A DNA stretch of 62,411 bases from Actinomycetes bacterium. GTDB taxonomy: Bacteria > Actinomycetota > Acidimicrobiia > Acidimicrobiales > Ilumatobacteraceae. The position numbers and the translations under genes were made by a program. Below are positions 9,383-17,592 of the stretch, piece after piece; positions within the stretch are counted from its first letter, which is position 1, and each line of letters opens with the position of its first letter. The stretch spans positions 1 to 62,411 of the forward strand of contig JANYDH010000197.1 in the NCBI GenBank assembly GCA_025359865.1, in the 5' to 3' direction. Below the pieces are notes generated by a model. That model made no database searches and was not told the origin of the DNA. It saw only the letters and a list, made by a program, of their open reading frames with translations.

Positions 9383-9799
9383 ATGTTGATGCCACGTAAA
9401 GTCGCACACCGCAAACACCACCGTGGCCGGATGACCGGCCTGACCAAGGGTGGATCCGAATTGGCCTTCGGCGAATACGGAATCCAAGCGCTCGAGCCAG
9501 GCTGGCTGAGCGCCCGCCAGATCGAGGCCGCACGTATTGCCATGACCCGCGCTATCAAGCGTGGTGGCAAGGTGTGGATCAACATCTTCCCGGACAAGCC
9601 CGTTACGAAGAAGCCAGCCGAGACCCGCATGGGTTCTGGCAAGGGCAACCCCGAGTTCTGGGTGGCAGTCGTCCGCCCGGGTCGAGTGCTGTTTGAGTTG
9701 TCGTACCCCAATGAGGAGACGGCGAAGGCTGCTCTCGCCAAGGCGATCCAGAAGCTGCCGATCAAGGCTCGCATCATCACCCGCGAGGAGACGTTCTGA
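9383..9799 (+). CDS. rplP: 50S ribosomal protein L16
   Basis: L16 (138 aa) binds at the base of the central protuberance and helps position A-site tRNA. The start [19 protein letters not shown], the ITREE ending and the central [20 protein letters not shown] block are typical and the length is normal. Two ATGs lie two codons apart (9383 and 9389); the family's usual MLMP start supports the first. rpmC begins one base after the stop. Confidence 0.97.
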   Translation: MLMPRKVAHRKHHRGRMTGLTKGGSELAFGEYGIQALEPGWLSARQIEAARIAMTRAIKRGGKVWINIFPDKPVTKKPAETRMGSGKGNPEFWVAVVRPGRVLFELSYPNEETAKAALAKAIQKLPIKARIITREETF

Positions 9800-9800
9800 C

Positions 9801-10016
9801 ATGGCCAAGACCAACACTGAGCTAAATGAGCTCGATCTGGCAGCGCTCGTCGACGAACTGCGCGCCACCAAGCAAGAGGCGCTGAACCTCCGGTTCCGCA
9901 ACGCCACCGGCCAACTCGACAACAACGCCGAGATCAGCAAGGTGCGCCGTCAGATCGGGCGCATCAATACCTACATCCGTCAGCGCGAAATCGCCGCTGC
10001 CGAGAGCGGGAAGTAA
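9801..10016 (+). CDS. rpmC: 50S ribosomal protein L29
   Basis: L29 (71 aa) is a two-helix protein at the exit of the peptide tunnel next to L23. The sequence contains the signature [16 protein letters not shown] and [19 protein letters not shown]. The true start is ATG 9801, one base after rplP; the open frame extends further upstream inside rplP but that part is meaningless. rpsQ follows after 5 bases. Confidence 0.96.
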   Translation: MAKTNTELNELDLAALVDELRATKQEALNLRFRNATGQLDNNAEISKVRRQIGRINTYIRQREIAAAESGK

Positions 10017-10021
10017 CCAGC

Positions 10022-10351
10022 ATGTCCAGCGAAATCACCGAGGCCAGCGAAGCGACGGATGTTCCGGTCGCCGCCAAGGCGCCTGCGGCCACCGACGCCG
10101 TCCGCCACCAGCGCAAGACGCGTGAAGGCACGGTCGTGTCCAACAAGATGGAAAAGACCGCCGTGGTCGCTGTCATCGAGCGCGTCCGTCACCCGAAGTA
10201 CGGCAAGTTCATGATGCGCACCAAGAAGCTGTACGCACACGACGAAGCCAACGACGTCAATATCGGCGACAAGGTCCGCGTCATGGAAACTCGACCGCTG
10301 AGCAAGAACAAGCGGTGGCGCGTCGTGGAGATCCTGGAAAGGGCCAAGTGA
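10022..10351 (+). CDS. rpsQ: 30S ribosomal protein S17 with N-terminal extension
   Basis: S17 binds the 5' domain of 16S rRNA through an OB fold. The core starts at about residue 30 ([21 protein letters not shown]) and includes [19 protein letters not shown]. The first 30 residues ([20 protein letters not shown]...) are an acidic, Ala-rich extension not found in short S17 proteins; total 109 aa against a usual 80-90. ATG 10022 sits 5 bases after rpmC. No standard start lies closer to the core, so the extension is probably translated. Confidence 0.95.
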   Translation: MSSEITEASEATDVPVAAKAPAATDAVRHQRKTREGTVVSNKMEKTAVVAVIERVRHPKYGKFMMRTKKLYAHDEANDVNIGDKVRVMETRPLSKNKRWRVVEILERAK

Positions 10352-10358
10352 TCCAGTC

Positions 10359-10727
10359 ATGATCCAGCAAGAATCCCGACTTCGTGTCGCCGACAACAGT
10401 GGCGCCAAAGAAGTGTTGTGCATCAAGGTGCTCGGCGGCACGCGCCGTCGCTACGCCTCGATTGGCGACATCTTTGTAGCTGCCGTGAAGGATGCTATTC
10501 CCGGTGCGGCGGTCAAGAAGGGCGACGTCGTGAAGTGCGTCGTTGTTCGTGTCAAGAAAGAAAAGCGCCGTCCCGACGGCAGCTACATCCGCTTCGACGA
10601 AAATGCAGCCGTCATCATCAAAGACGACCTCACCCCACGTGGAACTCGCATCTTCGGGCCAGTGGGTCGCGAACTGCGCGACAAGAAGTTCATGCGGATT
10701 GTCTCCCTGGCTCCGGAGGTGCTTTGA
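10359..10727 (+). CDS. rplN: 50S ribosomal protein L14
   Basis: L14 (122 aa) forms part of the intersubunit bridge and the GTPase-proximal face. [37 protein letters not shown] and [23 protein letters not shown] are near-universal blocks, and the length is exactly the family norm. Its 3' end carries GGAGGT, which serves as the ribosome-binding site for rplX one base downstream. Confidence 0.98.
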   Translation: MIQQESRLRVADNSGAKEVLCIKVLGGTRRRYASIGDIFVAAVKDAIPGAAVKKGDVVKCVVVRVKKEKRRPDGSYIRFDENAAVIIKDDLTPRGTRIFGPVGRELRDKKFMRIVSLAPEVL

Positions 10728-10728
10728 G

Positions 10729-11034
10729 ATGAAGCTGAAAAAGGGTGACAACGTCATCGTCATCACGGGCAAGGACAAGGGCAAAGAGGGCGAGATTATT
10801 CATGTCTCGCCGTCCGAGAACAAGATCATCGTCAGTGGTGTCAATACTGCCAAGAAGCACCAGAAGCCGCGCCGAGCCAATGAACCCGGTGGAATCATCG
10901 ACCGCGACATGCCTGTGCACGCCAGCAACGTGATGCTGGTTCACAAGGGCAAGCCGACCCGCGTTGGCTACGGCGTTAATGCCGACGGCAAGAAGGTGCG
11001 CATTGCAAAGCGAACCGGAGAGGTGATCGGATGA
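10729..11034 (+). CDS. rplX: 50S ribosomal protein L24
   Basis: L24 (101 aa) initiates 50S assembly through its KOW motif, seen as [20 protein letters not shown]. The C-terminal [22 protein letters not shown] segment is typical. ATG 10729 begins one base after the rplN stop with GGAGGT inside rplN as ribosome-binding site; the frame is open further upstream within rplN but without similarity. The stop overlaps rplE by 4 bases (ATGA). Confidence 0.97.
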   Translation: MKLKKGDNVIVITGKDKGKEGEIIHVSPSENKIIVSGVNTAKKHQKPRRANEPGGIIDRDMPVHASNVMLVHKGKPTRVGYGVNADGKKVRIAKRTGEVIG

Positions 11035-11702
11035 GCACCGACACAACAGTGGCCCCGGCACCCATGCCGCGGCTGAAGCAGAAGTACCACGACGAGGTGA
11101 AAGCAGCGCTCCAAGAGCAGCTCGAACTTGCCAACGTGATGCAGGTACCTCGGCTCGAAAAGATCGTCATCAACATGGGGGTCGGCAAAGCGACTCAGCA
11201 GCCGTCACTGCTCGAAGGCGCGGTACGCGATCTCACCGCGCTGTCGGGCCAAAAGCCGATCATCACTAAGTCGCGTGATTCCATCGCCAACTTCAAGTTG
11301 CGCGAGAACCAAGCAATCGGCTGCAAGGTCACCCTTCGTGGCGACCGGATGTGGGAGTTCCTCGATCGCCTCATCAGTGTTGCGATCCCACGTATCCGTG
11401 ACTTCCGAGGTCTCCCGGCTCACAGCTGGGATGGTCGGGGCAACTACACGTTCGGCCTCTCGGAACAAACCGTGTTCCCCGAGATCGATTACGACAAGAT
11501 CGATGCCCCCCGCGGCATGGACATCACACTGGTCACTACCGGTGTCACCAACGCCCAAGGTCGGGCATTGCTCGACGCATACGGGTTCCCGTTCAAACGG
11601 GGCGACGAGGGCGGCCCGCCGCCGAAGCCGGTCAAGCGTCGTGGTCCGTCACGCGGCGGTAAGGGCTCAGCCAAGTCGGCTGGGTCGTCGAAGAAGCAGT
11701 AG
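11031..11702 (+). CDS. rplE: 50S ribosomal protein L5 with basic tail
   Basis: L5 (223 aa) binds 5S rRNA in the central protuberance and contacts P-site tRNA. Core blocks include [51 protein letters not shown] and [21 protein letters not shown]. About 35 residues after the core are Gly/Pro/Lys/Ser-rich ([19 protein letters not shown]), where the family usually ends near 180-190 aa. Translation is coupled to rplX through an ATGA overlap. Confidence 0.96.
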   Translation: MSTDTTVAPAPMPRLKQKYHDEVKAALQEQLELANVMQVPRLEKIVINMGVGKATQQPSLLEGAVRDLTALSGQKPIITKSRDSIANFKLRENQAIGCKVTLRGDRMWEFLDRLISVAIPRIRDFRGLPAHSWDGRGNYTFGLSEQTVFPEIDYDKIDAPRGMDITLVTTGVTNAQGRALLDAYGFPFKRGDEGGPPPKPVKRRGPSRGGKGSAKSAGSSKKQ

Positions 11703-11717
11703 GGAAGGGCGAAGGAC

Positions 11718-11903
11718 ATGGCAAAGAAGTCACAGATCAATCGGTCGAACGCCACCCCGAAGTTCAAGGTACGCGGGTATACCCGTTGCCGTCGCTGTGG
11801 TCGTGCTCGTTCGGTGTATCGCCAGTTCGGGCTCTGCCGCATCTGCTTGCGTGAGATGGCTCACGCAGGCGAAATCCCAGGCCTGACCAAGGCGAGCTGG
11901 TGA
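11718..11903 (+). CDS. rpsN: 30S ribosomal protein S14, zinc type
   Basis: The short, zinc-binding form of S14 (61 aa), located in the 30S head. Cysteines 24, 27, 40 and 43 (CRRC, CRIC) form the zinc site. Keeping the zinc form inside the spc cluster is the ancestral arrangement; many actinobacteria also carry a zinc-free copy elsewhere for zinc starvation, which cannot be judged from this window. A GGGAAGGG-type ribosome-binding region precedes the ATG. Confidence 0.97.
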   Translation: MAKKSQINRSNATPKFKVRGYTRCRRCGRARSVYRQFGLCRICLREMAHAGEIPGLTKASW

Positions 11904-11912
11904 GGAAGACCA

Positions 11913-12314
11913 ATGCTGACTGATCCCATCGCCGACATGCTCACGCGTATCCGCAACGCCAACACGGCGATGCACGACGACGTGCCCATGCCCAACTCGA
12001 AGCAGAAGGTTGCGCTTGCTGCGATCCTGCAAAAGGAGGGCTACATCAACGGTTTCAGCGTGGCCCCCTCTAAGAAGGGCCCCGGGGACACCCTGACGAT
12101 CTCGCTGAAGTATTCAGCTGACCGCCAGCGGACCATCTCCGGCATTCGCCGCATCTCCACACCAGGCCTTCGGGTCTACCGTCAGGGCAACGCTGTTCCG
12201 CGCGTGCTCGGCGGCCTCGGTGTTGCCGTTCTATCCACCAGCCAGGGTCTCCTCACCGATCGTGAAGCGCGAAAGCGCAACGTCGGTGGCGAAGTGCTCT
12301 GCTACGTGTGGTGA
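11913..12314 (+). CDS. rpsH: 30S ribosomal protein S8
   Basis: S8 (133 aa) binds the central domain of 16S rRNA early in assembly and in enteric bacteria represses the spc operon. [17 protein letters not shown] at the start, the [12 protein letters not shown] block and the C-terminal [26 protein letters not shown] are canonical and full length. It follows rpsN by 9 bases and is separated from rplF by 27 bases. Confidence 0.98.
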   Translation: MLTDPIADMLTRIRNANTAMHDDVPMPNSKQKVALAAILQKEGYINGFSVAPSKKGPGDTLTISLKYSADRQRTISGIRRISTPGLRVYRQGNAVPRVLGGLGVAVLSTSQGLLTDREARKRNVGGEVLCYVW

Positions 12315-12341
12315 CCCAGGTCCCAGAAGTAGGTATTTCCA

Positions 12342-12884
12342 ATGTCACGCATCGGTAAAGCACCCATCATCGTTCCCGGCAGTGTCGACGTCACCATCAG
12401 TGGCTCCGACGTCGTTGTCAAAGGCCCAAAGGGGACACTGTCGCGCACCGTTCCCGGTGTGATCACTGTCCGCAAAGACGAAGGTCTGATCCTGGTCGAG
12501 CGCCCCAATGACGAGCGCGACAGCCGCGCGCTTCACGGTCTGACACGCACCTTGGTCAGCAACATGGTGGTCGGCGTGACCGACGGGTTCTCGAAAGAAC
12601 TCGAGATCATCGGTGTCGGTTACCGTGCTGAGGCACAGACACCTACGACCCTGAGGTTGGCGCTGGGCTTCAGCCATCCGGTCATCCTGCAAGCACCCGA
12701 AGGGATCACCTTCGAGGTACCTGTGCAGACCCGTGTGATCGTCAAAGGCATCGACAAAGAGGTAGTCGGCCAAGTCGCGGCCAACATTCGCGCCGTCCGC
12801 AAGCCCGAACCCTACAAGGGTAAGGGCGTCCGCTATCTCGGCGAAAAGGTTCGGCGTAAGGCCGGCAAGACCGGGAAGAAGTGA
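12342..12884 (+). CDS. rplF: 50S ribosomal protein L6
   Basis: L6 (180 aa) is a two-domain protein near the sarcin-ricin loop. [30 protein letters not shown] and the C-terminal [25 protein letters not shown] are diagnostic, and the length is normal. rplR follows after 10 bases, with the ribosome-binding site GTGAGG overlapping the stop. Confidence 0.98.
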   Translation: MSRIGKAPIIVPGSVDVTISGSDVVVKGPKGTLSRTVPGVITVRKDEGLILVERPNDERDSRALHGLTRTLVSNMVVGVTDGFSKELEIIGVGYRAEAQTPTTLRLALGFSHPVILQAPEGITFEVPVQTRVIVKGIDKEVVGQVAANIRAVRKPEPYKGKGVRYLGEKVRRKAGKTGKK

Positions 12885-12894
12885 GGCCAAGATC

Positions 12895-13263
12895 ATGACT
12901 AAAGTAGCAAAGAAGCGTCGCGAAGGCCGTCTTGTCCGTCACTACCGCGTTCGCAAGAAGATCCACGGAACCGCGGCGCGTCCGCGTCTCGCTGTGTTTC
13001 GGTCGAACAAGCATCTTGTCTTGCAGGTGATCGACGATGACGCTGGACGTACGTTGGCAGCAGCATCGAGTAACGAGGCCGCGCAGCGTGGCGAAGGCGG
13101 CGGATCAACCGTCGGCGGAGCTAGCCGTCTCGGTCAACTGGTTGCCGAGCGTGCCAAGGCCGCCGGTATCGACAAGGTCGTGTTCGATCGTGGTGGATTT
13201 CTCTATCACGGTCGCGTCGCCGCTGCCGCCGAGGCAGCCCGTGCAGCAGGTTTGGAGTTCTGA
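12895..13263 (+). CDS. rplR: 50S ribosomal protein L18
   Basis: L18 (122 aa) binds 5S rRNA with L5 in the central protuberance. The basic start [31 protein letters not shown] and the end [28 protein letters not shown] are standard. The stop shares one base with the rpsE ATG (TGATG), so translation is coupled. Confidence 0.97.
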   Translation: MTKVAKKRREGRLVRHYRVRKKIHGTAARPRLAVFRSNKHLVLQVIDDDAGRTLAAASSNEAAQRGEGGGSTVGGASRLGQLVAERAKAAGIDKVVFDRGGFLYHGRVAAAAEAARAAGLEF

Positions 13264-13859
13264 TGGCTGGTCCCAGTAACTACGGTGGAAACCGTAACGA
13301 GCCGCCCGCACCGGATCCGAGTGGTCTGCGTGAATCACGAGTGGTGCACATCAATCGCGTCGCCAAGGTTGTCAAGGGCGGTCGTCGGTTTTCGTTTACC
13401 GCGCTCGTCGTCGTGGGCGATGGCAACGGCCGCGTCGGTCTTGGCTATGGCAAGGCGAAAGAGGTGCCGTTGGCAATTCAAAAGGGAACAGAAGAGGCCA
13501 AGAAGAATCTGTTTGATGTCCCGTTGGCCGGTAGCACGATCACTCACCCGATCATCGGCGTCAACTCTGCCGGCCGAGTGATGATGAAGCCTGCTGCGGC
13601 TGGTACCGGCGTCATCGCCGGTGGCGCGGCTCGGATCATCCTCGAAGAAGCGGGTGTCCACGACGTCCTGTGCAAGTCGCTCGGCTCGTCGAATGTGATC
13701 AACGTTGCCCGCGCCACCATCAACGGCTTGAAGTCGTTGCAACGCCCCGATGTGGTCGCCGCGCGTCGCGGTCTGGCCGCCGAGGACTTCGTACCGAAGG
13801 GCGTGCTCAACTCGTACAACGAGCGCAAGAAGCAGCTCGCAGCAGGAGAGGCACACTGA
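13263..13859 (+). CDS. rpsE: 30S ribosomal protein S5
   Basis: S5 (198 aa) helps hold mRNA at the entry channel and affects decoding accuracy. After an N-terminal Gly/Asn/Pro-rich leader of about 25 residues come [40 protein letters not shown] and [18 protein letters not shown], all typical. It overlaps rplR by one base and rpmD by one base (TGATG). Confidence 0.97.
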   Translation: MAGPSNYGGNRNEPPAPDPSGLRESRVVHINRVAKVVKGGRRFSFTALVVVGDGNGRVGLGYGKAKEVPLAIQKGTEEAKKNLFDVPLAGSTITHPIIGVNSAGRVMMKPAAAGTGVIAGGAARIILEEAGVHDVLCKSLGSSNVINVARATINGLKSLQRPDVVAARRGLAAEDFVPKGVLNSYNERKKQLAAGEAH

Positions 13860-14107
13860 TGCCCGGTCGCAAGAAGAACTCGTATACGGGCGAGTCGACC
13901 ATCACGGTCACCCAGGTTCGCTCAGCTATCGGCAACAAGCCGAAGGCGCATGGAACGCTGCGTGCGCTCGGCCTCGGCCGGATCGGTAACACGAACACGT
14001 TGCCCGACCGTCCCGAGATCCGCGGCATGCTCGCTCGCGTGCCGCACCTGATTACGGTCACAGAGAACACCGTCACCGAGAACACCGCTTCGGCGGAAGG
14101 GGTCTGA
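13859..14107 (+). CDS. rpmD: 50S ribosomal protein L30 with C-terminal extension
   Basis: L30 is normally about 60 aa; here it is 82. The core runs from ITVTQVRSAIGNKPKAHGTLRALGL to RGMLARVPHLITV. The remaining residues (TENTVTENTASAEGV) come from a near-perfect 15-base direct repeat at 14056-14087. ATG 13859 overlaps the rpsE stop. rplO begins one base after the stop. Confidence 0.93.
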   Translation: MPGRKKNSYTGESTITVTQVRSAIGNKPKAHGTLRALGLGRIGNTNTLPDRPEIRGMLARVPHLITVTENTVTENTASAEGV

Positions 14108-14108
14108 C

Positions 14109-14603
14109 ATGCGTGTCGACGAAATTTCACCAGCTCCTGGTTCCACCAAGAACAAGAAGCGCGTTGGTCGTGGTACCGGCGGCAAGGGCGGCAAGACCGC
14201 CGGTGCCGGTACCAAGGGCCAGCAGTCACGTGGACGCGGCAAGGTCGCGCGCGGTTTCGAGGGCGGGCAGATGCCCCTCAAGCAGCGCGTGCCAAAGCTG
14301 AAGGGGTTCAACAACCCGTTCCGCATCGAATACTCCCCGGTCAACCTCGACCAGGTCGCCGGGCTCGAGGCCGCCACAGTCACCCCGGAATCGCTGATCG
14401 GGGCTGGACTGATTCGCAAGGGTACCTTCGTCAAGGTGCTCGGTCGCGGCGAAGTGTCGTCGGCCATGACGGTCAGCGTTCATGCCGTATCGAAGTCGGC
14501 CGAGGCAGCCATCACCGCCGCAGGTGGTACTGTTACGATCATCCCACTGCCGTACAAGTCGGGCCGTCCGCCGGCCAAGGGCAACCAGTTCACCAACCGT
14601 TGA
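14109..14603 (+). CDS. rplO: 50S ribosomal protein L15
   Basis: L15 (164 aa) is an assembly protein with a long, glycine-rich N-terminal arm that threads into 23S rRNA. The arm reads KKRVGRGTGGKGGKTAGAGTKGQQSRG, followed by FEGGQMPLKQRVPKLKGF. The globular C-terminus ends AKGNQFTNR. The gene ends the tightly packed run; 99 bases then separate it from secY. Confidence 0.97.
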   Translation: MRVDEISPAPGSTKNKKRVGRGTGGKGGKTAGAGTKGQQSRGRGKVARGFEGGQMPLKQRVPKLKGFNNPFRIEYSPVNLDQVAGLEAATVTPESLIGAGLIRKGTFVKVLGRGEVSSAMTVSVHAVSKSAEAAITAAGGTVTIIPLPYKSGRPPAKGNQFTNR

Positions 14604-14608
14604 GTCCT

Positions 14609-14661
14609 GTTGGCGGCTGCGAGTTTCATGGCCGCCCTGCTGGGTCATAGACTCCGCCAAC
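14609..14661 (+). promoter_or_regulatory. Mutually exclusive stems between rplO and secY
   Basis: GTTGGCGG (14609-14616) can pair with CCGCCAAC (14654-14661), while GGCGGC (14612-14617) can instead pair with GCCGCC (14631-14636). The two pairings share bases, so the RNA could switch. This resembles an attenuator layout, but no T run follows either stem and the region may simply be structured. Confidence 0.3.
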
Positions 14662-14688
14662 TGTCAGTCCGTAGCCGACCCGTACGAT
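14661..14688 (+). promoter_or_regulatory. Possible secY promoter
   Basis: CTGTCA (14661-14666) and TACGAT (14683-14688) are spaced by 16 bases, a fair match to a main sigma factor promoter. The expected start point near 14695 would leave a very short leader before the secY GTG at 14703. The -35 element overlaps the last base of the hairpin described at 14609-14661. Confidence 0.35.
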
Positions 14689-14702
14689 CCGTGTAGGAGA
14701 CC

Positions 14703-16034
14703 GTGGTGTTTTCGAACTTGAAGAACATCTTCAAGGTGGCCGATCTCCGCAACAAGATCCTGTTCACCCTTGCCCTCGTGGCCCTCTATCGCTTCGGTGT
14801 CGCGATCCGCGTGCCGGGTATCGATAACGAAGCAGTGAAGCAGTTCCAGGAGGGCGTCAAGTCCCAAGGAGCGCTCGGGTTCCTCGACCTGTTCTCGGGT
14901 GGCGCGTTTGGCAGCTTCTCAATTTTTGCGTTGGGTATCATGCCGTACATCACCGGCAGCATCATCATGCAAGTGCTTGGCGTGGTGATCCCCAAGCTCG
15001 AAAAATTGCAACAAGAAGGTGCGGTTGGGCAGCGCAAGATCACCCAGTACACCCGGTACTTGGCGATTGCGATTGCGCTACTCCAGGCCACTGGGCTGAC
15101 GTTCATCTTCGGTAATGGGCGCGGTAACGCGTTCTTCAGCGCTGCGCAACGAGTCCCCAACGTCAAGCTGCTGACCAATGGGATGTGGCCCCGCGGCTAT
15201 CTCGTCATCCTCACGTTGGTGGCGGGTACTGCGGTGCTGATGTGGATCGGCGAACTGATCAGCCAGCGTGGTATCGGCAACGGGATGAGCTTGCTCATCA
15301 TGGCCTCGGTGGTCAGCCGTTTGCCGTACAACTACTACTCGATCTTGCAGAGCAAGAAGTGGTTCATCTTTGCGCTGTTGGTGGCGTTGAGCATCGGCAT
15401 CGTGATCGCGGTGGTCCGTGTCGACATCGCTCAGCGGCGCATCCCGGTCCAGTTTGCGAAGCGTGTCGTGGGGCGGCGGATGTATGGCGGGCAGAACACC
15501 TACATTCCGCTGAAGGTCAATCAAAGTGGCGTGGTCCCGATCATCTTTGCCAGTTCCGTTCTGCTACTTCCAGTTCTGCTCAGCAACATGCTGGGCGCGA
15601 ACGACGGCACCGGTTGGCGGGCCTGGATTCAACGCAACATCGACACGTACATCGTCAACAGCCAGAACATCGTGTATATCTCGTTGTTCGCCGTCATGAT
15701 CGTTGCCTTCGCGTACTTCTACAACTCCATCGCGTTCGATCCAATCCGCCAGGCCGATCAGCTCCGTCGACAAGGTGGGTTCATCCCCGGCATCCGACCC
15801 GGTCCGCAGACCGAGCGCTACTTGGCCAAGGCAGTCAACCGCATCACCCTTCCGGGCGCGGTGTTTGTTGCATCGATCGCAATTCTGCCGTACATCTTGT
15901 TGTGGGCGGGCGGTGTTCGGAGCTTCCCATTCGCCGGAACCACCGTGCTCATCGCCGTTGGTGTTGCGCTCGAGCTCATGCGCCAGATCGACAGCCAGTT
16001 GATGCTGCGCAACTACGAGGGCTTCCTGAAGTGA
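14703..16034 (+). CDS. secY: Protein translocase subunit SecY
   Basis: SecY (443 aa) is the ten-helix pore of the Sec translocon in the cytoplasmic membrane. Typical blocks are the N-terminal NIFKVADLRNKILFTLALVALYR helix, GIMPYITGSIIMQ in helix 2, QRGIGNGMSL in helix 4 and GGQNTYIPLKVNQSGVVPIIFA. Two GTG codons (14703, 14706) are possible starts, with AGGAGA just upstream. Its position after rplO is the usual one. adk follows after 39 bases. Confidence 0.97.
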   Translation: MVFSNLKNIFKVADLRNKILFTLALVALYRFGVAIRVPGIDNEAVKQFQEGVKSQGALGFLDLFSGGAFGSFSIFALGIMPYITGSIIMQVLGVVIPKLEKLQQEGAVGQRKITQYTRYLAIAIALLQATGLTFIFGNGRGNAFFSAAQRVPNVKLLTNGMWPRGYLVILTLVAGTAVLMWIGELISQRGIGNGMSLLIMASVVSRLPYNYYSILQSKKWFIFALLVALSIGIVIAVVRVDIAQRRIPVQFAKRVVGRRMYGGQNTYIPLKVNQSGVVPIIFASSVLLLPVLLSNMLGANDGTGWRAWIQRNIDTYIVNSQNIVYISLFAVMIVAFAYFYNSIAFDPIRQADQLRRQGGFIPGIRPGPQTERYLAKAVNRITLPGAVFVASIAILPYILLWAGGVRSFPFAGTTVLIAVGVALELMRQIDSQLMLRNYEGFLK

Positions 16035-16073
16035 TCGTTGCCCGTATTCTCTGCGGGCAGATCTGAGCGGCAC

Positions 16074-16739
16074 ATGATTCCGGGTGCCCGGCTTATTCTG
16101 CTTGGTCGCCAGGGTGCCGGTAAAGGCACTCAGTGCGTTCGGATCTCGCGTCACTTCGTGGTGCCACATATCTCTACCGGCGACATCCTCCGGGCGGCCG
16201 TGCGTGAGCGAACCGAGCTCGGAGCGATTGCCAAGCGGGTGATGGACGCGGGCGGTCTGGTAGGCGACGAGATCATGGTCGGTCTCGTCAAGGAGCGATT
16301 GAATCGTGACGATGCGCGTACTCGCGGCTACATCCTCGATGGGTTCCCGCGCACGGTCGGCCAGGCAGTAGCGCTCGACGAGATCACAGCGAGCCGTCCC
16401 ATCGACGTCGTCCTCGACCTCGATGTGCCGCGTCTTTTGGTTCTCGAGCGGATCACTGCGCGCAGAGTATGTCGAGACTGTGGCACTAACTACGTCGCCG
16501 ACCACCATGAGCGCAGCCCGTGGATCTGCGAAGTGTGCGGAGGTGAGGTGATGCAGCGTGACGATGACACCACCGAGGCGATCAATTGTCGTCTCGATCT
16601 CTACGAGGAGCAGACCTCGCCGTTGATCGAGTTCTATGGCCGCCACGGTCGACTCGCCGTGATCGACGGTGTCGGCTCACCCGACGATGTGTTCGTGAGG
16701 CTCATCACGGCTGTCGACGACGCCAGACGACCAGGCTGA
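16074..16739 (+). CDS. adk: Adenylate kinase with zinc-type LID
   Basis: Adenylate kinase (221 aa) interconverts ATP + AMP and 2 ADP in the cytosol. The P-loop is GRQGAGKGT (residues 11-19), where most relatives have GPPGAGKGT. GYILDGFPRT lies at about 85-94. The LID carries four cysteines (133, 136, 152, 155: CRDC and CEVC), the zinc-binding form common in Gram-positives. ATG 16074 is chosen because the P-loop then sits at the usual distance from the N-terminus. map follows after 12 bases. Confidence 0.96.
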   Translation: MIPGARLILLGRQGAGKGTQCVRISRHFVVPHISTGDILRAAVRERTELGAIAKRVMDAGGLVGDEIMVGLVKERLNRDDARTRGYILDGFPRTVGQAVALDEITASRPIDVVLDLDVPRLLVLERITARRVCRDCGTNYVADHHERSPWICEVCGGEVMQRDDDTTEAINCRLDLYEEQTSPLIEFYGRHGRLAVIDGVGSPDDVFVRLITAVDDARRPG

Positions 16740-16751
16740 CGAGCAGCAGCG

Positions 16752-17510
16752 ATGGCACGCCGGATTCCGCGCCGATCGCCCGAGCAGCTCCGCCTTATGC
16801 GCGCCGCCGGCCGTGTGGTTGCCGAGATGCACGACGTGATCCGTAATGCGGCCGACGTGGGGGTCAGCACGGCTCAACTCGACCGGTTGGCGCGCGATGT
16901 ACTGTCGCGCCGAGGGGCCACCAGCAACTTCCTCGGTTACCACGGCTTTCCAGCGGTGATCTGTTCCTCGGTGAACGATCAGGTGATCCATGGCATTCCC
17001 GGTGACTACGTGTTGGAAGACGGCGATGTGTTGTCGGTCGACTGTGGGGCCATTATCAGCGGCTGGCACGGCGACGCCGCGTTCACGATGGGGATCGGTG
17101 AGATCACGGGCGAGGCACAGCGGTTGATCGACGTTGCCGATCGGGCGTTGCTCGCCGGAATCGCCGCGATGGTTCCCGGTGGTGCTGTGGGCGATATCGG
17201 CGCCGCCGTCAACGCTGTGGTCAAGCCCGCTGGGTATGGATCTCCCGAGGACTACTGCGGTCACGGCATCGGCAAGGCGATGCACGAAGCCCCGGACGTG
17301 GCGAACCGCGGTCGACGCGGGCGTGGCGCAGCGCTCGAAGTTGGGGTGGTGTTGGCGATCGAGCCGATGCTGCTCGGCGGCGGACGTGACGAGGTCGACG
17401 AACTCGACGACGGGTGGACCATCGTCACCCGTGACCATTCCCTCGCCGCGCATGTGGAACACACCGTGCTCGTGACCGACCATGGTCCCGAGATCCTCAC
17501 CCGCCTCTAA
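16752..17510 (+). CDS. map: Methionine aminopeptidase, type I
   Basis: Removes the N-terminal methionine from new proteins (252 aa). Metal ligands of the pita-bread fold are visible: aspartates in SVDCGAIISGWHGDAAF, histidine in CGHGIGKAMHEAP, and glutamates in AIEPML and HVEHTVLV. The N-terminus RIPRRSPEQLRLMRAAGRVV is typical and there is no SH3 linker extension. It ends the left half of the ribosomal cluster; infA, its usual neighbour, is 27 kb away. Confidence 0.96.
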   Translation: MARRIPRRSPEQLRLMRAAGRVVAEMHDVIRNAADVGVSTAQLDRLARDVLSRRGATSNFLGYHGFPAVICSSVNDQVIHGIPGDYVLEDGDVLSVDCGAIISGWHGDAAFTMGIGEITGEAQRLIDVADRALLAGIAAMVPGGAVGDIGAAVNAVVKPAGYGSPEDYCGHGIGKAMHEAPDVANRGRRGRGAALEVGVVLAIEPMLLGGGRDEVDELDDGWTIVTRDHSLAAHVEHTVLVTDHGPEILTRL

Positions 17511-17528
17511 CCCAACCCCGCCATCAGC

Positions 17529-17575
17529 AGCTTTGGTCGTGAGATGTCGCTGAGCGACAGCTCACGACCAAAGCT
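17529..17575. terminator. Long nested hairpin between map and the GT-C gene
   Basis: AGCTTTGGTCGTGAG (17529-17543) pairs perfectly with 17561-17575. The loop contains a second stem TGTCGC-TGA-GCGACA. It lies between two converging transcripts and could terminate both. No T run follows on either strand, so the terminator role rests on position and stability. Confidence 0.65.
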
Positions 17576-17592
17576 GGAGGGTGGACTGGGCG

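Noticed and set aside
15564-16646. 360-codon minus-strand frame opposite secY and adk
   Set aside because: Both plus-strand genes are certain; the reverse product is histidine- and arginine-rich low-similarity sequence typical of shadows.
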